Source: Chloroflexota bacterium
GTDB lineage: Bacteria; Chloroflexota; Limnocylindria; Limnocylindrales; Limnocylindraceae
Direction: 5' to 3'
Assembly: GCA_009692905.1 (NCBI GenBank)
Contig: SHYI01000001.1
Location: forward strand, 1-16,000
Length of the DNA stretch: 16,000 nt
Both the position numbers and the translations under genes were made by a program. Below, piece by piece: positions 1 through 6,849 of the stretch; positions within the stretch are counted from its first letter, which is position 1, and each line of letters opens with the position of its first letter. Under the pieces are notes generated by a model that made no database searches, was not told where the DNA came from, and saw only the letters and a program-made list of their open reading frames with translations.

Positions 1-543
1 GTCTGCTCGCCCCCTCTGCGCAGCGAAGACCATCAGCCAGAACTGTGGGGTGGGCTCGTTCGAGACGAGCTGCAGGTCGTAGCAACAGACCACTGCCCAT
101 TCGATTTTCACGGTCAAAAAGAGTTGGGACGCGACGATTTCCGCAAGATCCCCAACGGACTGCCCGGAGTGGAGGATCGTATCGACCTACTTCACGACGG
201 CGGTGTGGTGACCGGCAAGATCACGAAGGAGCGTTGGGTTGAGATCTGCTCTACGGCTCCAGCCCGACTCTTCGGCATGTATCCGAAGAAGGGGGTTATC
301 GCGGTTGGCTCTGATGCCGACATTGTGATGTACGACCCAGCGACGAAGCGCGTCATCTCTGCGGCTACGCACCATATGGATGTTGACTACTCGTGTTACG
401 AGGGACGCCAGGTACAGGGAACATCTGAGATCGTACTTTCGCGCGGCAGCATCATTGTTGAGGGGGGTACCTTCCTGGGCCGTGAGGGCGCCGGGAAGTT
501 CCTTCGACGTGATCGAGCGGAGTATGCCCGTCGCGAACTGTGA
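1..543 (+). CDS. hydA: Dihydropyrimidinase / D-hydantoinase, C-terminal part (5' end outside window)
   Basis: The reading frame is open from base 1 and ends at TGA 541-543, giving the last 180 residues of an enzyme usually about 450-480 long. Cyclic-amidase landmarks are visible: CSPPLR at window residues 2-7, the ATDHCPF motif whose Asp30 is the expected metal ligand, and KIPNGLPGVEDR at 49-60, which forms part of the substrate pocket. The C-terminal beta-sandwich stretch KGVIAVGSDADIVMYDP follows. The family opens 5,6-dihydrouracil/dihydrothymine or hydantoin rings to N-carbamoyl amino acids in the cytoplasm. Substrate cannot be told from this fragment; allantoinase is less likely because DHCPF and GVEDR fit hydantoinases. 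The stop overlaps the GTG start of the next gene (GTGA), implying co-translation. Confidence 0.93.
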   Translation, partial: VCSPPLRSEDHQPELWGGLVRDELQVVATDHCPFDFHGQKELGRDDFRKIPNGLPGVEDRIDLLHDGGVVTGKITKERWVEICSTAPARLFGMYPKKGVIAVGSDADIVMYDPATKRVISAATHHMDVDYSCYEGRQVQGTSEIVLSRGSIIVEGGTFLGREGAGKFLRRDRAEYARREL

Positions 544-1247
544 CTGATTCCCTAGGGGCAATCGCACTTGTCGGCTCAGGAGAGTATCTGCCGGCGATGG
601 CGACTCTGGAGCGGGATCTTATTGATGATGCAGTGCGGCGCGGTAAGCCGCGACACTTCATGCAGCTCGCTACTGCGGCTGGTCAGGAGGGGGAGAAGAG
701 CCTCACCTTTTGGCGCGAGTTAGGCGCGGCACAGGGCGAACGGATCGGTGTCCCTACAAGTTTCTTGCCAGTGTTCACGCGCGAGCATGCGAATGACCCT
801 CTCCTTGCAGCACGCGTGGCCGAAGCCGGCCTGCTCTATTTATCCGGCGGGAGCCCTGGGCATCTCGCCGAGACGCTGGTGGGGTCACTTGTTGGCGACG
901 CGATCACGGCGCATGTGCGCAGTGGCGGGGCACTCGCCGGATGCAGTGCCGGGGCGATGGTGCTCGGCACTACGGTGCCCACGTTTCGCTTCGGCGCTCG
1001 TGCCCCAGTCGCTGGCTTTGACCTGCTCCCCGGCCTTCAGGTGATTCCACACTTCAATCGACTCTTTGAGTTGGCGATCAAGGGCGCACCTGATTCAACG
1101 AGGCACCTCTTAGGCATCGAAAACCTCACTGCGCTGGTGCGTTGGAGCGCAGCTACGGAGTGGCGGGTGGTGGGCGACGGAGCGGTGCATCTGCTCCGTG
1201 GTGCTCCGCGCCGACAGCTCGTGGCGGGGGAGTCGCTCGCTACTTGA
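540..1247 (+). CDS. Peptidase S51-like hydrolase (cyanophycinase / dipeptidase E relative)
   Basis: This 235-residue protein has the class I glutamine-amidotransferase-like fold of peptidase family S51. Visible landmarks are the GSGEYLPAM loop at 12-20, LSGGSPGHL at 101-109, and the nucleophile elbow GCSAGAM at 134-140, with Ser136 as the presumed nucleophile. IPHFNRL at 169-175 (His171) and GIENLTALV at 192-200 follow and match family positions close to the active site. The family hydrolyses acidic peptides such as cyanophycin or Asp-X dipeptides, but many members of this length are uncharacterised, so the substrate is unknown. The start is GTG at 540, overlapping the hydantoinase stop by four bases, which implies coupled expression. 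Its stop lies inside the -35 element of the next gene's promoter. There is no signal peptide, so it is probably cytoplasmic. Confidence 0.85.
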   Translation: MTDSLGAIALVGSGEYLPAMATLERDLIDDAVRRGKPRHFMQLATAAGQEGEKSLTFWRELGAAQGERIGVPTSFLPVFTREHANDPLLAARVAEAGLLYLSGGSPGHLAETLVGSLVGDAITAHVRSGGALAGCSAGAMVLGTTVPTFRFGARAPVAGFDLLPGLQVIPHFNRLFELAIKGAPDSTRHLLGIENLTALVRWSAATEWRVVGDGAVHLLRGAPRRQLVAGESLAT

Positions 1248-1278
1248 GCACTCTGCCGTCGGCAGGTAGCCTTAGGAC
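1244..1278 (+). promoter_or_regulatory. Promoter of the DoxX-like gene (leaderless type)
   Basis: TTGAGC (1244-1249) and TAGCCT (1267-1272) resemble -35 and -10 elements with a 17-base spacer. The -10 ends six bases before the ATG at 1279, so transcription would start at or next to the start codon. The -35 overlaps the stop codon of the upstream gene. No Shine-Dalgarno sequence is visible. This is the best-formed promoter in the window, but it is predicted from sequence alone. Confidence 0.6.
1253..1265. repeat. Perfect 5-bp inverted repeat in promoter spacer
   Basis: CTGCC-GTC-GGCAG is a perfect inverted repeat lying wholly between the -35 and -10 of the DoxX-like gene promoter. It could be a small operator or a weak hairpin at the end of the upstream transcript. 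No T-run follows, so it is not a convincing terminator. At this GC content a chance occurrence is possible. Confidence 0.3.
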
Positions 1279-1686
1279 ATGAGATTGGCGCAGTGGGCTC
1301 GACGCTTCAGCCAAATTGGGCTTGGACTCTCCCTCACCTCGGCTGGCTACAGCCACCTCACGGTGAATCGCCTGGAGTTCCAGGCGCAGGTGCCCACCTG
1401 GCTCCCGCTCGATCCCGACTTTGTGGTGCTCGCCTCGGGCGTCGTTGAGATCGCGCTCGGCTTGGGGCTGCTCACCCTGTGGCGCTATCGGGCACACGTT
1501 GGGCTTCTTGCGGCGCTCTTCTTTGTGGCGATCTTCCCCGGCAACATCAACCAGTTCGTGAACGGGATCGATGCCTTCGGCTTGAATACAGACATGCTCC
1601 GAGGGGCGCGCCTCCTTTTTCAGCCGGTTCTGGTGCTCTGGGCGCTCTGGTCAACGGGGGCGCTGCGCCTCGTACGACGGGGCTAG
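1279..1686 (+). CDS. DoxX-like small integral membrane protein
   Basis: This 135-residue protein has about four predicted membrane segments (roughly 9-27, 47-68, 72-90 and 108-128) and a short basic C-terminus. The VPTWLP motif after the first segment, the SGVVEIALGLGLL second helix and the NINQFVNG loop are typical of the DoxX-like superfamily. Members are short inner-membrane proteins linked in some species to redox or thiol homeostasis, but most have no known activity and none can be assigned here. The ATG at 1279 is chosen because a well-spaced promoter sits directly in front of it. The final TAG shares a CTAG tetramer with the stop of the convergent acyltransferase. Confidence 0.75.
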   Translation: MRLAQWARRFSQIGLGLSLTSAGYSHLTVNRLEFQAQVPTWLPLDPDFVVLASGVVEIALGLGLLTLWRYRAHVGLLAALFFVAIFPGNINQFVNGIDAFGLNTDMLRGARLLFQPVLVLWALWSTGALRLVRRG

Positions 1687-3800
1687 CGAGGAGGAAGGTT
1701 CGCGATCACCTGGGCCAGTGCCGCACCGAGTGGCGTGGCGAGGTACTTCGCCATGGTGGTCGTGAGGTGATGGTGGTCATGGAAGACCACGCGGCCGTCA
1801 ATGATCGGGGCGCACTTGGTGCCTGGGCAGAGCGCAGCGGTGAAGTCAAAGATCGGTAGGTTGCGCTGCTCGGCAACGAGCAGGTCACGCGCATGCCCGC
1901 GCTGGCCGTAGGCGGCACTCCTGGTGACCACGCACTTCGCCACGTTGCTGCGGTTGCGGGCGAGGCAGGTCGGAATGTTGTTCTGGCCGAACGGCGTGTC
2001 CGAGAAGATCAGCGTTGGGAAGGGGATCTTGTCGAGCATGCGGCCAACAGCATCGGCGTAGTACTGCGGGCGAATCTCGTTCGGCTTCCCCTCCTCGCGA
2101 TACCAGGTGTGTGCGAGGATCACGAGCGCCGGGTTCAGCTGGGCGATCTTCGTGACCACATTGGCGCGCCACTTGGTGCATGAGGTGTATGACTTGCCGA
2201 GTCGATAAGCGTAGAGCTTCACATCCATGAAGGCGCAGTTCACCTTGGCGATCGGAATGATCTCGTAGTTATACGCCTTGCCGATGGCGTCAAGGGCCGG
2301 CATCCAGTGCAGGGCGTGACTGTCGCCCAGCAGCACGATGCGCGTGCCACCCTTCGTGCCGTAGTAGCAGACCGGCACCGTCTCGCCGTAATGGTCGCGG
2401 CTGCACTTCTTGTTCAAGATGTTGTCGGCATCACCTGCGGCGCGACCGAGGGTCGGCTTGATGTTGGCGGGTACGGCGCCAGTGAGTTGGTGCACCGTGG
2501 TGCCGCCAATCGAGATCGGCGCCCACGGGGTGGGGGAGGGGCTTACAAGCTCCGCACTTGCGCTTGGTGTTGGCGTCACGATGCTGACGCCAGGATCATC
2601 ACTGGCGCCAGGTTCAGCCGAGGCAACATCTGGCGCAATGCCCACGCCTGCGAGTGTGAGCACGAGGCTCGCCAGCACAACGCCGCCACGGCGCAGCACC
2701 GTGCCGGGGACCAGGCTTAGTACAAAGCCCTTGCGGAACGGCTGCTCTACGAAGCGATACATGAGTGCGGCAACGAGCACGCTGGCGGCAACGGCGAGAG
2801 CGGTTGCCCCCTCGTTCATGGTGAGGCCGAAATACGTCGGCAGAATCAGAATCGGCCAGTGCACCAAGTAGAGGCTGTAGCTGATGCGCCCAATGGCACG
2901 CAGCGGCGCGAGCGAGAAGAGTGCGCGCATCGCCCTCCCTCCAGTTGCGCTGACCGTGCCGCGCAAGCCAATCGTCGCCATGCCGCCAACGAGCGCCGCC
3001 GAGGCAACGCCTGAGAGTGGGCCAGCAATGCCGGGGTAGCCCTTCTCGCCTGGAAGCAGCAGCGTCAGGGCCACGATCATCGCCAGGCCGATCGGTGCGA
3101 GGGGGATGCGTCGCAGTGCGTTGCTGGCAAGGATTCGTGTCTCAAGCAGTGCGAGCAGGCCGCCCACAGCGAGGCCATAAGCGCGTGTCGGCAACAGGTA
3201 GTACGCCCAGATCGGTTCTGTTGGCGTCAGCAGTACGGCAGCGGCGGTAGAGCCGATGGCGATGACGGCAAGGGTGATCAGGATCGCGCGACGCTGGCCA
3301 ATCTTCCAGGCGATGCCGAGTAGCAGCGGCACCAGCAGGTAGAACTGCTCTTCGACGCCGATCGACCAGAGCGGTAGCAGCGGCGAAGGTTCGGTGCTGC
3401 TGAAGTAGTCGACCGCCTGCAGTCCGAAGGTGATGTTCGCGGCACCAGCAAGTGCGGCCGCACCGTCCTTTGCGGTGCGTGCCAGCGTCGTCGGGTCGTT
3501 CAGCAGGGCAACCACAGCAACCGTCAACAGAATCGTTGCCGCGAGGGCGGGGGCGATGCGTCGAATGCGGCGGGCGTAGAAGTCGCGGAAGCTGATCCCG
3601 TGCCCCGCCTCCAGGCCGCGCAGCAGGATCCCCACGATCAGATACCCCGAGAGGGCGAAGAAGATGTCGGGTCCGAGGGCAGCACCAGGGATCTGTAGGC
3701 CGGCATGCGCCGCAACTACCAGCCCTACGGCGAGGCCGCGCAGCCCTTCGATCTCGGGACGAAACTGGGTTTCACTCGCCTGGCGGGGGGTGCTCTTCAT
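1683..3800 (-). CDS. Membrane acyltransferase (acyltransferase 3 family) fused to SGNH hydrolase-like domain
   Basis: This 705-residue, two-part protein resembles OafA-type O-acyltransferases. Residues about 15-390 form a polytopic membrane domain with RPEIEGLRGLAV near the N-terminus, a conserved His32, FFALSGYLI, PLWSIGVEEQFYLL and ISYSLYLVHWP. A Ser/Pro/Thr-rich linker (about 395-430) leads to an extracytoplasmic SGNH domain with LLGDSHALHW (Ser494) and a C-terminal DHHHLT block (Asp675, His678) as the expected catalytic residues. Such proteins move acetyl or other acyl groups onto cell-surface polysaccharide or peptidoglycan; the acceptor here is unknown. An upstream in-frame GTG at 3818 would add six residues, but a -10-like box sits six bases before the ATG at 3800, so that start is preferred. 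Cysteine pairs in the SGNH domain (such as VPVCYYG and NCAF) suggest disulfides, consistent with an exported domain. Confidence 0.9.
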   Translation of the reverse strand: MKSTPRQASETQFRPEIEGLRGLAVGLVVAAHAGLQIPGAALGPDIFFALSGYLIVGILLRGLEAGHGISFRDFYARRIRRIAPALAATILLTVAVVALLNDPTTLARTAKDGAAALAGAANITFGLQAVDYFSSTEPSPLLPLWSIGVEEQFYLLVPLLLGIAWKIGQRRAILITLAVIAIGSTAAAVLLTPTEPIWAYYLLPTRAYGLAVGGLLALLETRILASNALRRIPLAPIGLAMIVALTLLLPGEKGYPGIAGPLSGVASAALVGGMATIGLRGTVSATGGRAMRALFSLAPLRAIGRISYSLYLVHWPILILPTYFGLTMNEGATALAVAASVLVAALMYRFVEQPFRKGFVLSLVPGTVLRRGGVVLASLVLTLAGVGIAPDVASAEPGASDDPGVSIVTPTPSASAELVSPSPTPWAPISIGGTTVHQLTGAVPANIKPTLGRAAGDADNILNKKCSRDHYGETVPVCYYGTKGGTRIVLLGDSHALHWMPALDAIGKAYNYEIIPIAKVNCAFMDVKLYAYRLGKSYTSCTKWRANVVTKIAQLNPALVILAHTWYREEGKPNEIRPQYYADAVGRMLDKIPFPTLIFSDTPFGQNNIPTCLARNRSNVAKCVVTRSAAYGQRGHARDLLVAEQRNLPIFDFTAALCPGTKCAPIIDGRVVFHDHHHLTTTMAKYLATPLGAALAQVIANLPPR

Positions 3801-3812
3801 GCGTGCAGTATG
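3801..3812 (-). promoter_or_regulatory. -10-like element of the acyltransferase gene (leaderless type)
   Basis: On the minus strand CATACT (complement of 3807-3812) ends six bases before the ATG at 3800, the same spacing seen at three other genes here. No good -35 is visible 17 bases further upstream and no Shine-Dalgarno precedes the ATG. It shares the 50-base divergent region with the nucleoside hydrolase promoter. Confidence 0.4.
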
Positions 3813-3838
3813 GGGCACGGCGGCGGAGGCGGGTGCGC

Positions 3839-3850
3839 TAAGGTTCGCCC
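3839..3850 (+). promoter_or_regulatory. -10-like element of the nucleoside hydrolase gene (leaderless type)
   Basis: TAAGGT (3839-3844) fits the TANNNT pattern and ends six bases before the ATG at 3851. No Shine-Dalgarno and no convincing -35 are visible. The spacing predicts a transcript starting at or beside the start codon. Confidence 0.45.
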
Positions 3851-4807
3851 ATGAGTACCGCCGCCAAGCGTCCCACGATGATCGTCGACTGCGACCCAGG
3901 ACACGATGACGTCTTCGCGCTGGTGGTCGCCAATCACTACGCCAACCTAATCGGCATCACCGCCGTTCACGGCAATGCACCCCTCTCGCGCACGCTGCCA
4001 AATGCCCTGATCTCCTGTGACGTCTTTGGCATCAGCGCCCCCGTCTTCGCTGGCGCCGACCGCCCGCTCGTGGCACCGCCACGCAACGCGCCACACATTC
4101 ACGGCGAGTCCGGACTCGGCGGCCCCAAGCTGCCACCAGTGCGACGCACCGCTGAGAAGGCCGGCGCAGTCGAAGCGATTATTGAACTCGTGCGCAAGCA
4201 CGAAGGCGAAGGGGTCTGGCTCGCGCCACTCGGCCCGCTCACCAACATCGCCCTTGCGCTGCGCGCCGCCCCCGACCTTGGCAAGCGCATCGCCGGAATC
4301 TCGTTGATGGGTGGCGGCACCCTGCACGGCAACCGCGCACCCCATGCCGAGTTCAACATCTGGGCCGACCCTGAGGCGGCCTCGACCGTCTTTAACTACG
4401 GTGGCCCGCTCAAGATGGTCGGCCTCAACACCACGCACCAGGTGGTGATCACCAAAGAGTTCGTGCAGCGCGTCTTGTCGCTCGGCACACCGAGCGCAAA
4501 GTTCGCCGCAGAGCTGCTGGACTTCTTCTCGACCACCTACGGCGAGCAGCTCGGCACCTATGGCGGCCCGCTGCACGACCCGTGCGCGATCTTCGCCGTC
4601 ACGCATCCGCATCTGTTTGACCTGCGCGAGAAGCGCGTCGATATTGAGCTACATGGCGAGTTCACCCGCGGCATGACCGCGGTCGATGAGCGACCGATCG
4701 TGCAGTCAAAGAAAGAGAAGCCGAACGCCCTCGTCGCCTACGAGCCAAAGTCGGCCGAGATCTTCCAGTTGATCTACGAGGCGCTCGCCACCGCACCGTC
4801 GGCGTGA
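3851..4807 (+). CDS. Inosine/uridine-preferring nucleoside hydrolase family protein
   Basis: This 318-residue protein has the usual length of the family. The hallmark aspartate cluster VDCDPGHDDVFAL (12-24) supplies calcium ligands (Asp13, Asp15, Asp19/20). LAPLGPLTNIALAL (124-137), SLMGGGTLHGNRAPHAEFNIWADPEA (split over 151-176, with Asn169 in the ribose site) and GPLHDPCA (239-246, His242 and Asp243) complete the active site. The family splits ribonucleosides into free base and ribose in the cytoplasm. Which bases are favoured cannot be read from the sequence. Its stop overlaps the GTG start of the MFS gene (GTGA), so the pair is probably translated together and the transporter may bring in the nucleoside or export a product. 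The ATG at 3851 is supported by the -10-like box just upstream. Confidence 0.92.
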   Translation: MSTAAKRPTMIVDCDPGHDDVFALVVANHYANLIGITAVHGNAPLSRTLPNALISCDVFGISAPVFAGADRPLVAPPRNAPHIHGESGLGGPKLPPVRRTAEKAGAVEAIIELVRKHEGEGVWLAPLGPLTNIALALRAAPDLGKRIAGISLMGGGTLHGNRAPHAEFNIWADPEAASTVFNYGGPLKMVGLNTTHQVVITKEFVQRVLSLGTPSAKFAAELLDFFSTTYGEQLGTYGGPLHDPCAIFAVTHPHLFDLREKRVDIELHGEFTRGMTAVDERPIVQSKKEKPNALVAYEPKSAEIFQLIYEALATAPSA

Positions 4808-6018
4808 GCGCCGCGGTCACGAGGCGCCGACTTCAGACCTCGCTCGTCCTGGGCGTAGGCCTCGGCAGCACCGGCTACATCGCCGCCATCACCATCGCCA
4901 CGATCGTGGCGAAGGAACTCTCGGGTGGCTCTAGCTTCGCCGGGCTCCCTGGGGCAACGATCGTGCTCGGTTCCGCCGCCGCCTCGCAGCTGCTCTCGGG
5001 CTTCATGGTGCGCTACGGCCGACGCGCTGGGCTCGTGCTCGGCTACGGCATCGGTGCCGCTGGCGCGCTCGGCGCTGGAGTCGCCGTGGTGCTCTCCTCG
5101 TTTCCACTCTTCATCGTCGCCACTGCGGCGATGGGCTTCGCCAACGCGGCGAACCAACTCTCGCGCTACACCGCCGCCGACATGTATCCCGAGACGGGTC
5201 GCGCCTCAGCGATCGGCCTCGTTGTGTGGGGTTCGACGCTCGGTTCCATCGTTGGTCCGAATCTCGTCACCCTCTCGGGGAACATCGCCGAAGGGTTCAA
5301 CCTGCCGCGACTTGCTGGCGTCTATGGCGTGCCGGTCCTCTTCGTGACCGCTGCTGCACTCCTCACGCTCTTCACCCTTCGTCCGGATCCCGCAACCCTT
5401 GCGCCGGCACCAGCGAGGGCAATCAAGCGCGCCAGCGCATCGCTCGGCGAGATGCTTGCCCGACCACGCATCCTCGCCGCCGCTGTGGCGCTGATTGCTG
5501 GGCAGGTGGTGATGGTGCTGGTGATGACGATGACGCCGCTGCACATGACCGAGCACAACCACGGCCTCGACGCCGTTGGCCTCGTCATTAGCGGACATAC
5601 ATTTGGCATGTTCGCCTTCTCACCCATCTCGGGACGACTCGCTGGCCGCTTTGGCACGCCGATCATCATCGCTGCCGGCTTGGCGCTGAGCGCCTTCTCG
5701 TCGGTACTTGCTGCGGTCGCGCCGCCCGATGGGGGAACAATCCTCTTCGTCGCACTCTTCCTACTCGGCGTCGGCTGGAACCTTGGATTCGTTGCGGGCT
5801 CCGCGCTGCTCACCGAAGGGCTAGACGGCGCCGAGCGCACCACGCTGCAAGGGGCGACCGACGCCATGATCTGGAGCTCAGCCGCCGCTGCGGCACTCGG
5901 CTCAGGGATCGTCGTTGCCGTGGCGAGCTACACCGCGCTCGGACTCCTCGGCGCAGCGCTCATTGCGTTGCCGGTGGCGGCGATGCTGCGCGGCCGCGCC
6001 GCACTCCGCCGCTCCTAG
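4804..6018 (+). CDS. Major facilitator superfamily transporter
   Basis: This 404-residue hydrophobic protein is consistent with 12 membrane helices in two halves, joined by a basic/Ala-Pro-rich loop at about 195-220. An MFS motif A-like sequence GFMVRYGRR lies between helices 2 and 3 (66-74), and a degenerate copy, GRLAGRFGTP, is at the equivalent place in the second half. The SRYTAADMYPETGRASAIG segment near helix 4 is common in drug/metabolite-type MFS members. Substrate is unknown. The GTG start at 4804 lies within the stop of the nucleoside hydrolase gene, so a role in nucleoside or base transport is a reasonable inference, though sequence alone does not exclude efflux of unrelated compounds. 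The gene ends nine bases before the convergent CDGSH gene. Confidence 0.88.
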   Translation: MSAAVTRRRLQTSLVLGVGLGSTGYIAAITIATIVAKELSGGSSFAGLPGATIVLGSAAASQLLSGFMVRYGRRAGLVLGYGIGAAGALGAGVAVVLSSFPLFIVATAAMGFANAANQLSRYTAADMYPETGRASAIGLVVWGSTLGSIVGPNLVTLSGNIAEGFNLPRLAGVYGVPVLFVTAAALLTLFTLRPDPATLAPAPARAIKRASASLGEMLARPRILAAAVALIAGQVVMVLVMTMTPLHMTEHNHGLDAVGLVISGHTFGMFAFSPISGRLAGRFGTPIIIAAGLALSAFSSVLAAVAPPDGGTILFVALFLLGVGWNLGFVAGSALLTEGLDGAERTTLQGATDAMIWSSAAAAALGSGIVVAVASYTALGLLGAALIALPVAAMLRGRAALRRS

Positions 6019-6027
6019 CGGCGAGCG

Positions 6028-6243
6028 TTACGCCTTAGGCGCGCGAACAGCGCTCTCGAAGCGCTCCTTATGGGAGCCGTCGCAGAAGGGCTTGTTGGCG
6101 GAGTGGCCGCAACGGCAGAGCCCGGCGGCTGGCCCCTCGTGCGGAATCTCGTTCCCCTCAACGTCAACGATGGTGAAATCGCCCTCTACGCGTAGTGAGC
6201 CGTTGTCCTTGACAGTGATCTTGACCTTCTGCTCGTCGCTCAT
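6028..6243 (-). CDS. CDGSH iron-sulfur domain protein
   Basis: This is a 71-residue soluble protein. The cluster-binding motif CRCGHSANKPFCDGSH occupies 43-58, with Cys43, Cys45, Cys54 and His58 as the expected [2Fe-2S] ligands (3Cys-1His). The N-terminal half (VKITVKDNGSLRVEGDFTIVD) is a beta-rich segment often found before the motif in bacterial members. Such proteins are thought to act in electron transfer or iron/redox sensing; no specific partner is known here. The ATG at 6243 is preferred over longer upstream starts because AGGGGGG lies four bases before it and the upstream sequence lacks family similarity. A possible -10 (TAGACT) and an inverted repeat lie upstream. Confidence 0.9.
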   Translation of the reverse strand: MSDEQKVKITVKDNGSLRVEGDFTIVDVEGNEIPHEGPAAGLCRCGHSANKPFCDGSHKERFESAVRAPKA

Positions 6244-6247
6244 GATT

Positions 6248-6254
6248 CCCCCCT
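6248..6254 (-). promoter_or_regulatory. Ribosome binding site of the CDGSH gene
   Basis: Minus-strand AGGGGGG ends four bases before the ATG at 6243. It decides the short 71-residue form over the in-frame upstream extension. Confidence 0.65.
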
Positions 6255-6265
6255 CTGTCGCTCTC

Positions 6266-6293
6266 TGGCGAAGTCGCCATGCGCCGCAGTCTA
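6266..6293 (-). promoter_or_regulatory. Putative promoter -10 and overlapping inverted repeat, CDGSH gene
   Basis: On the minus strand TAGACT (complement of 6288-6293) fits TANNNT. Just downstream is the perfect inverted repeat TGGCGA-AG-TCGCCA (6266-6279), near the predicted transcript start. It could be an operator or a 5' leader hairpin. No clear -35 is visible. The rest of the 6244-6348 gap shows only the -10-like box of the opposite gene. Confidence 0.35.
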
Positions 6294-6336
6294 CCCCGCC
6301 CCTGCAACGCTCTATCAGGAAGCGTGGCGCGTGCGC

Positions 6337-6348
6337 AATACTGGCGGC
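6337..6348 (+). promoter_or_regulatory. -10-like element of the deoxyribosyltransferase gene (leaderless type)
   Basis: AATACT (6337-6342) ends six bases before the ATG at 6349, matching the spacing at three other genes. No Shine-Dalgarno or convincing -35 is seen. It supports the ATG at 6349 over an upstream in-frame GTG at 6331, which would lie upstream of the -10. Confidence 0.4.
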
Positions 6349-6822
6349 ATGAAGATCTATCTCGCGGGGCCACTCTTCTCCAGCGCCGAGCGAGGCTTCC
6401 TTGACACCATTGCCGCCCGGCTGCGCGCGGAGGGCTTCGAGGTCTTCGTGCCGCACGAGCAGTTCGCCGAGCAGAAGTTCATGCGCTCCGATGGCGATTC
6501 CACAGCTGACGAGGTGTACGCCGTGGATCTTGCTGGCGTGATGGGGGCCAACGCAGTGCTCGCCTGGCTTGACGGCACGCAGGTCGACGACGGTACCTCT
6601 GTTGAGATCGGCATCTTCAGTCGCCTTGCCGCGCAGGATCCTGCGCGCTACAAGGGGATCATTGGACTCAGCACCGACATGCGCGTCGCGCGCCGCAAGG
6701 GGCTCGTCCCCGCCGACGGCATCAACCTCTTCGTGGTCGGTGCGATCCGCGCATCGGGCGAGGTGGTCTGGTCGATCGACGAGGCGGTCGCCGCCCTCAT
6801 TCGCCTGCGCGACCGCCGGTAG
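6349..6822 (+). CDS. Nucleoside 2-deoxyribosyltransferase family protein
   Basis: This 157-residue protein has the usual length of the family. The MKIYLAGPLFS N-terminus is the first beta strand and substrate loop. DLAGVMGANAVLAWLDG (60-76) and DDGTSVEIG (80-88) follow, with Glu86 as the expected catalytic nucleophile and Asp75/Asp81 near the deoxyribose. These enzymes transfer deoxyribose between bases or hydrolyse deoxynucleosides/deoxynucleotides in salvage; relatives hydrolyse modified dNMPs, so the exact reaction is open. The ATG at 6349 starts directly at the conserved strand. The next gene begins 27 bases downstream in the same direction and is probably co-transcribed. Confidence 0.87.
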   Translation: MKIYLAGPLFSSAERGFLDTIAARLRAEGFEVFVPHEQFAEQKFMRSDGDSTADEVYAVDLAGVMGANAVLAWLDGTQVDDGTSVEIGIFSRLAAQDPARYKGIIGLSTDMRVARRKGLVPADGINLFVVGAIRASGEVVWSIDEAVAALIRLRDRR

Positions 6823-6849
6823 GCGGTTGACCCTGCGGAGCGCTCAAAG

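Noticed and set aside
45..242. Short open frame at the left end of the window
   Set aside because: It is out of frame with the dihydropyrimidinase sequence, whose motifs (CSPPLR, DHCPF) occupy the same bases.
1885..3463. Several open frames of 60-150 codons overlapping the acyltransferase gene
   Set aside because: They show no recognisable domain or start signals and overlap a gene with clear catalytic motifs and domain structure.
6244..6456. 71-residue N-terminal extension of the CDGSH protein
   Set aside because: It has no family similarity, it overlaps the start of the divergent deoxyribosyltransferase gene, and a strong SD precedes the internal ATG at 6243.
6826..6849. TTGACC before the CocE/NonD gene as a -35 element
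   Set aside because: No -10-like sequence follows at a usable distance before the GTG; the gene is more simply part of the upstream transcript.
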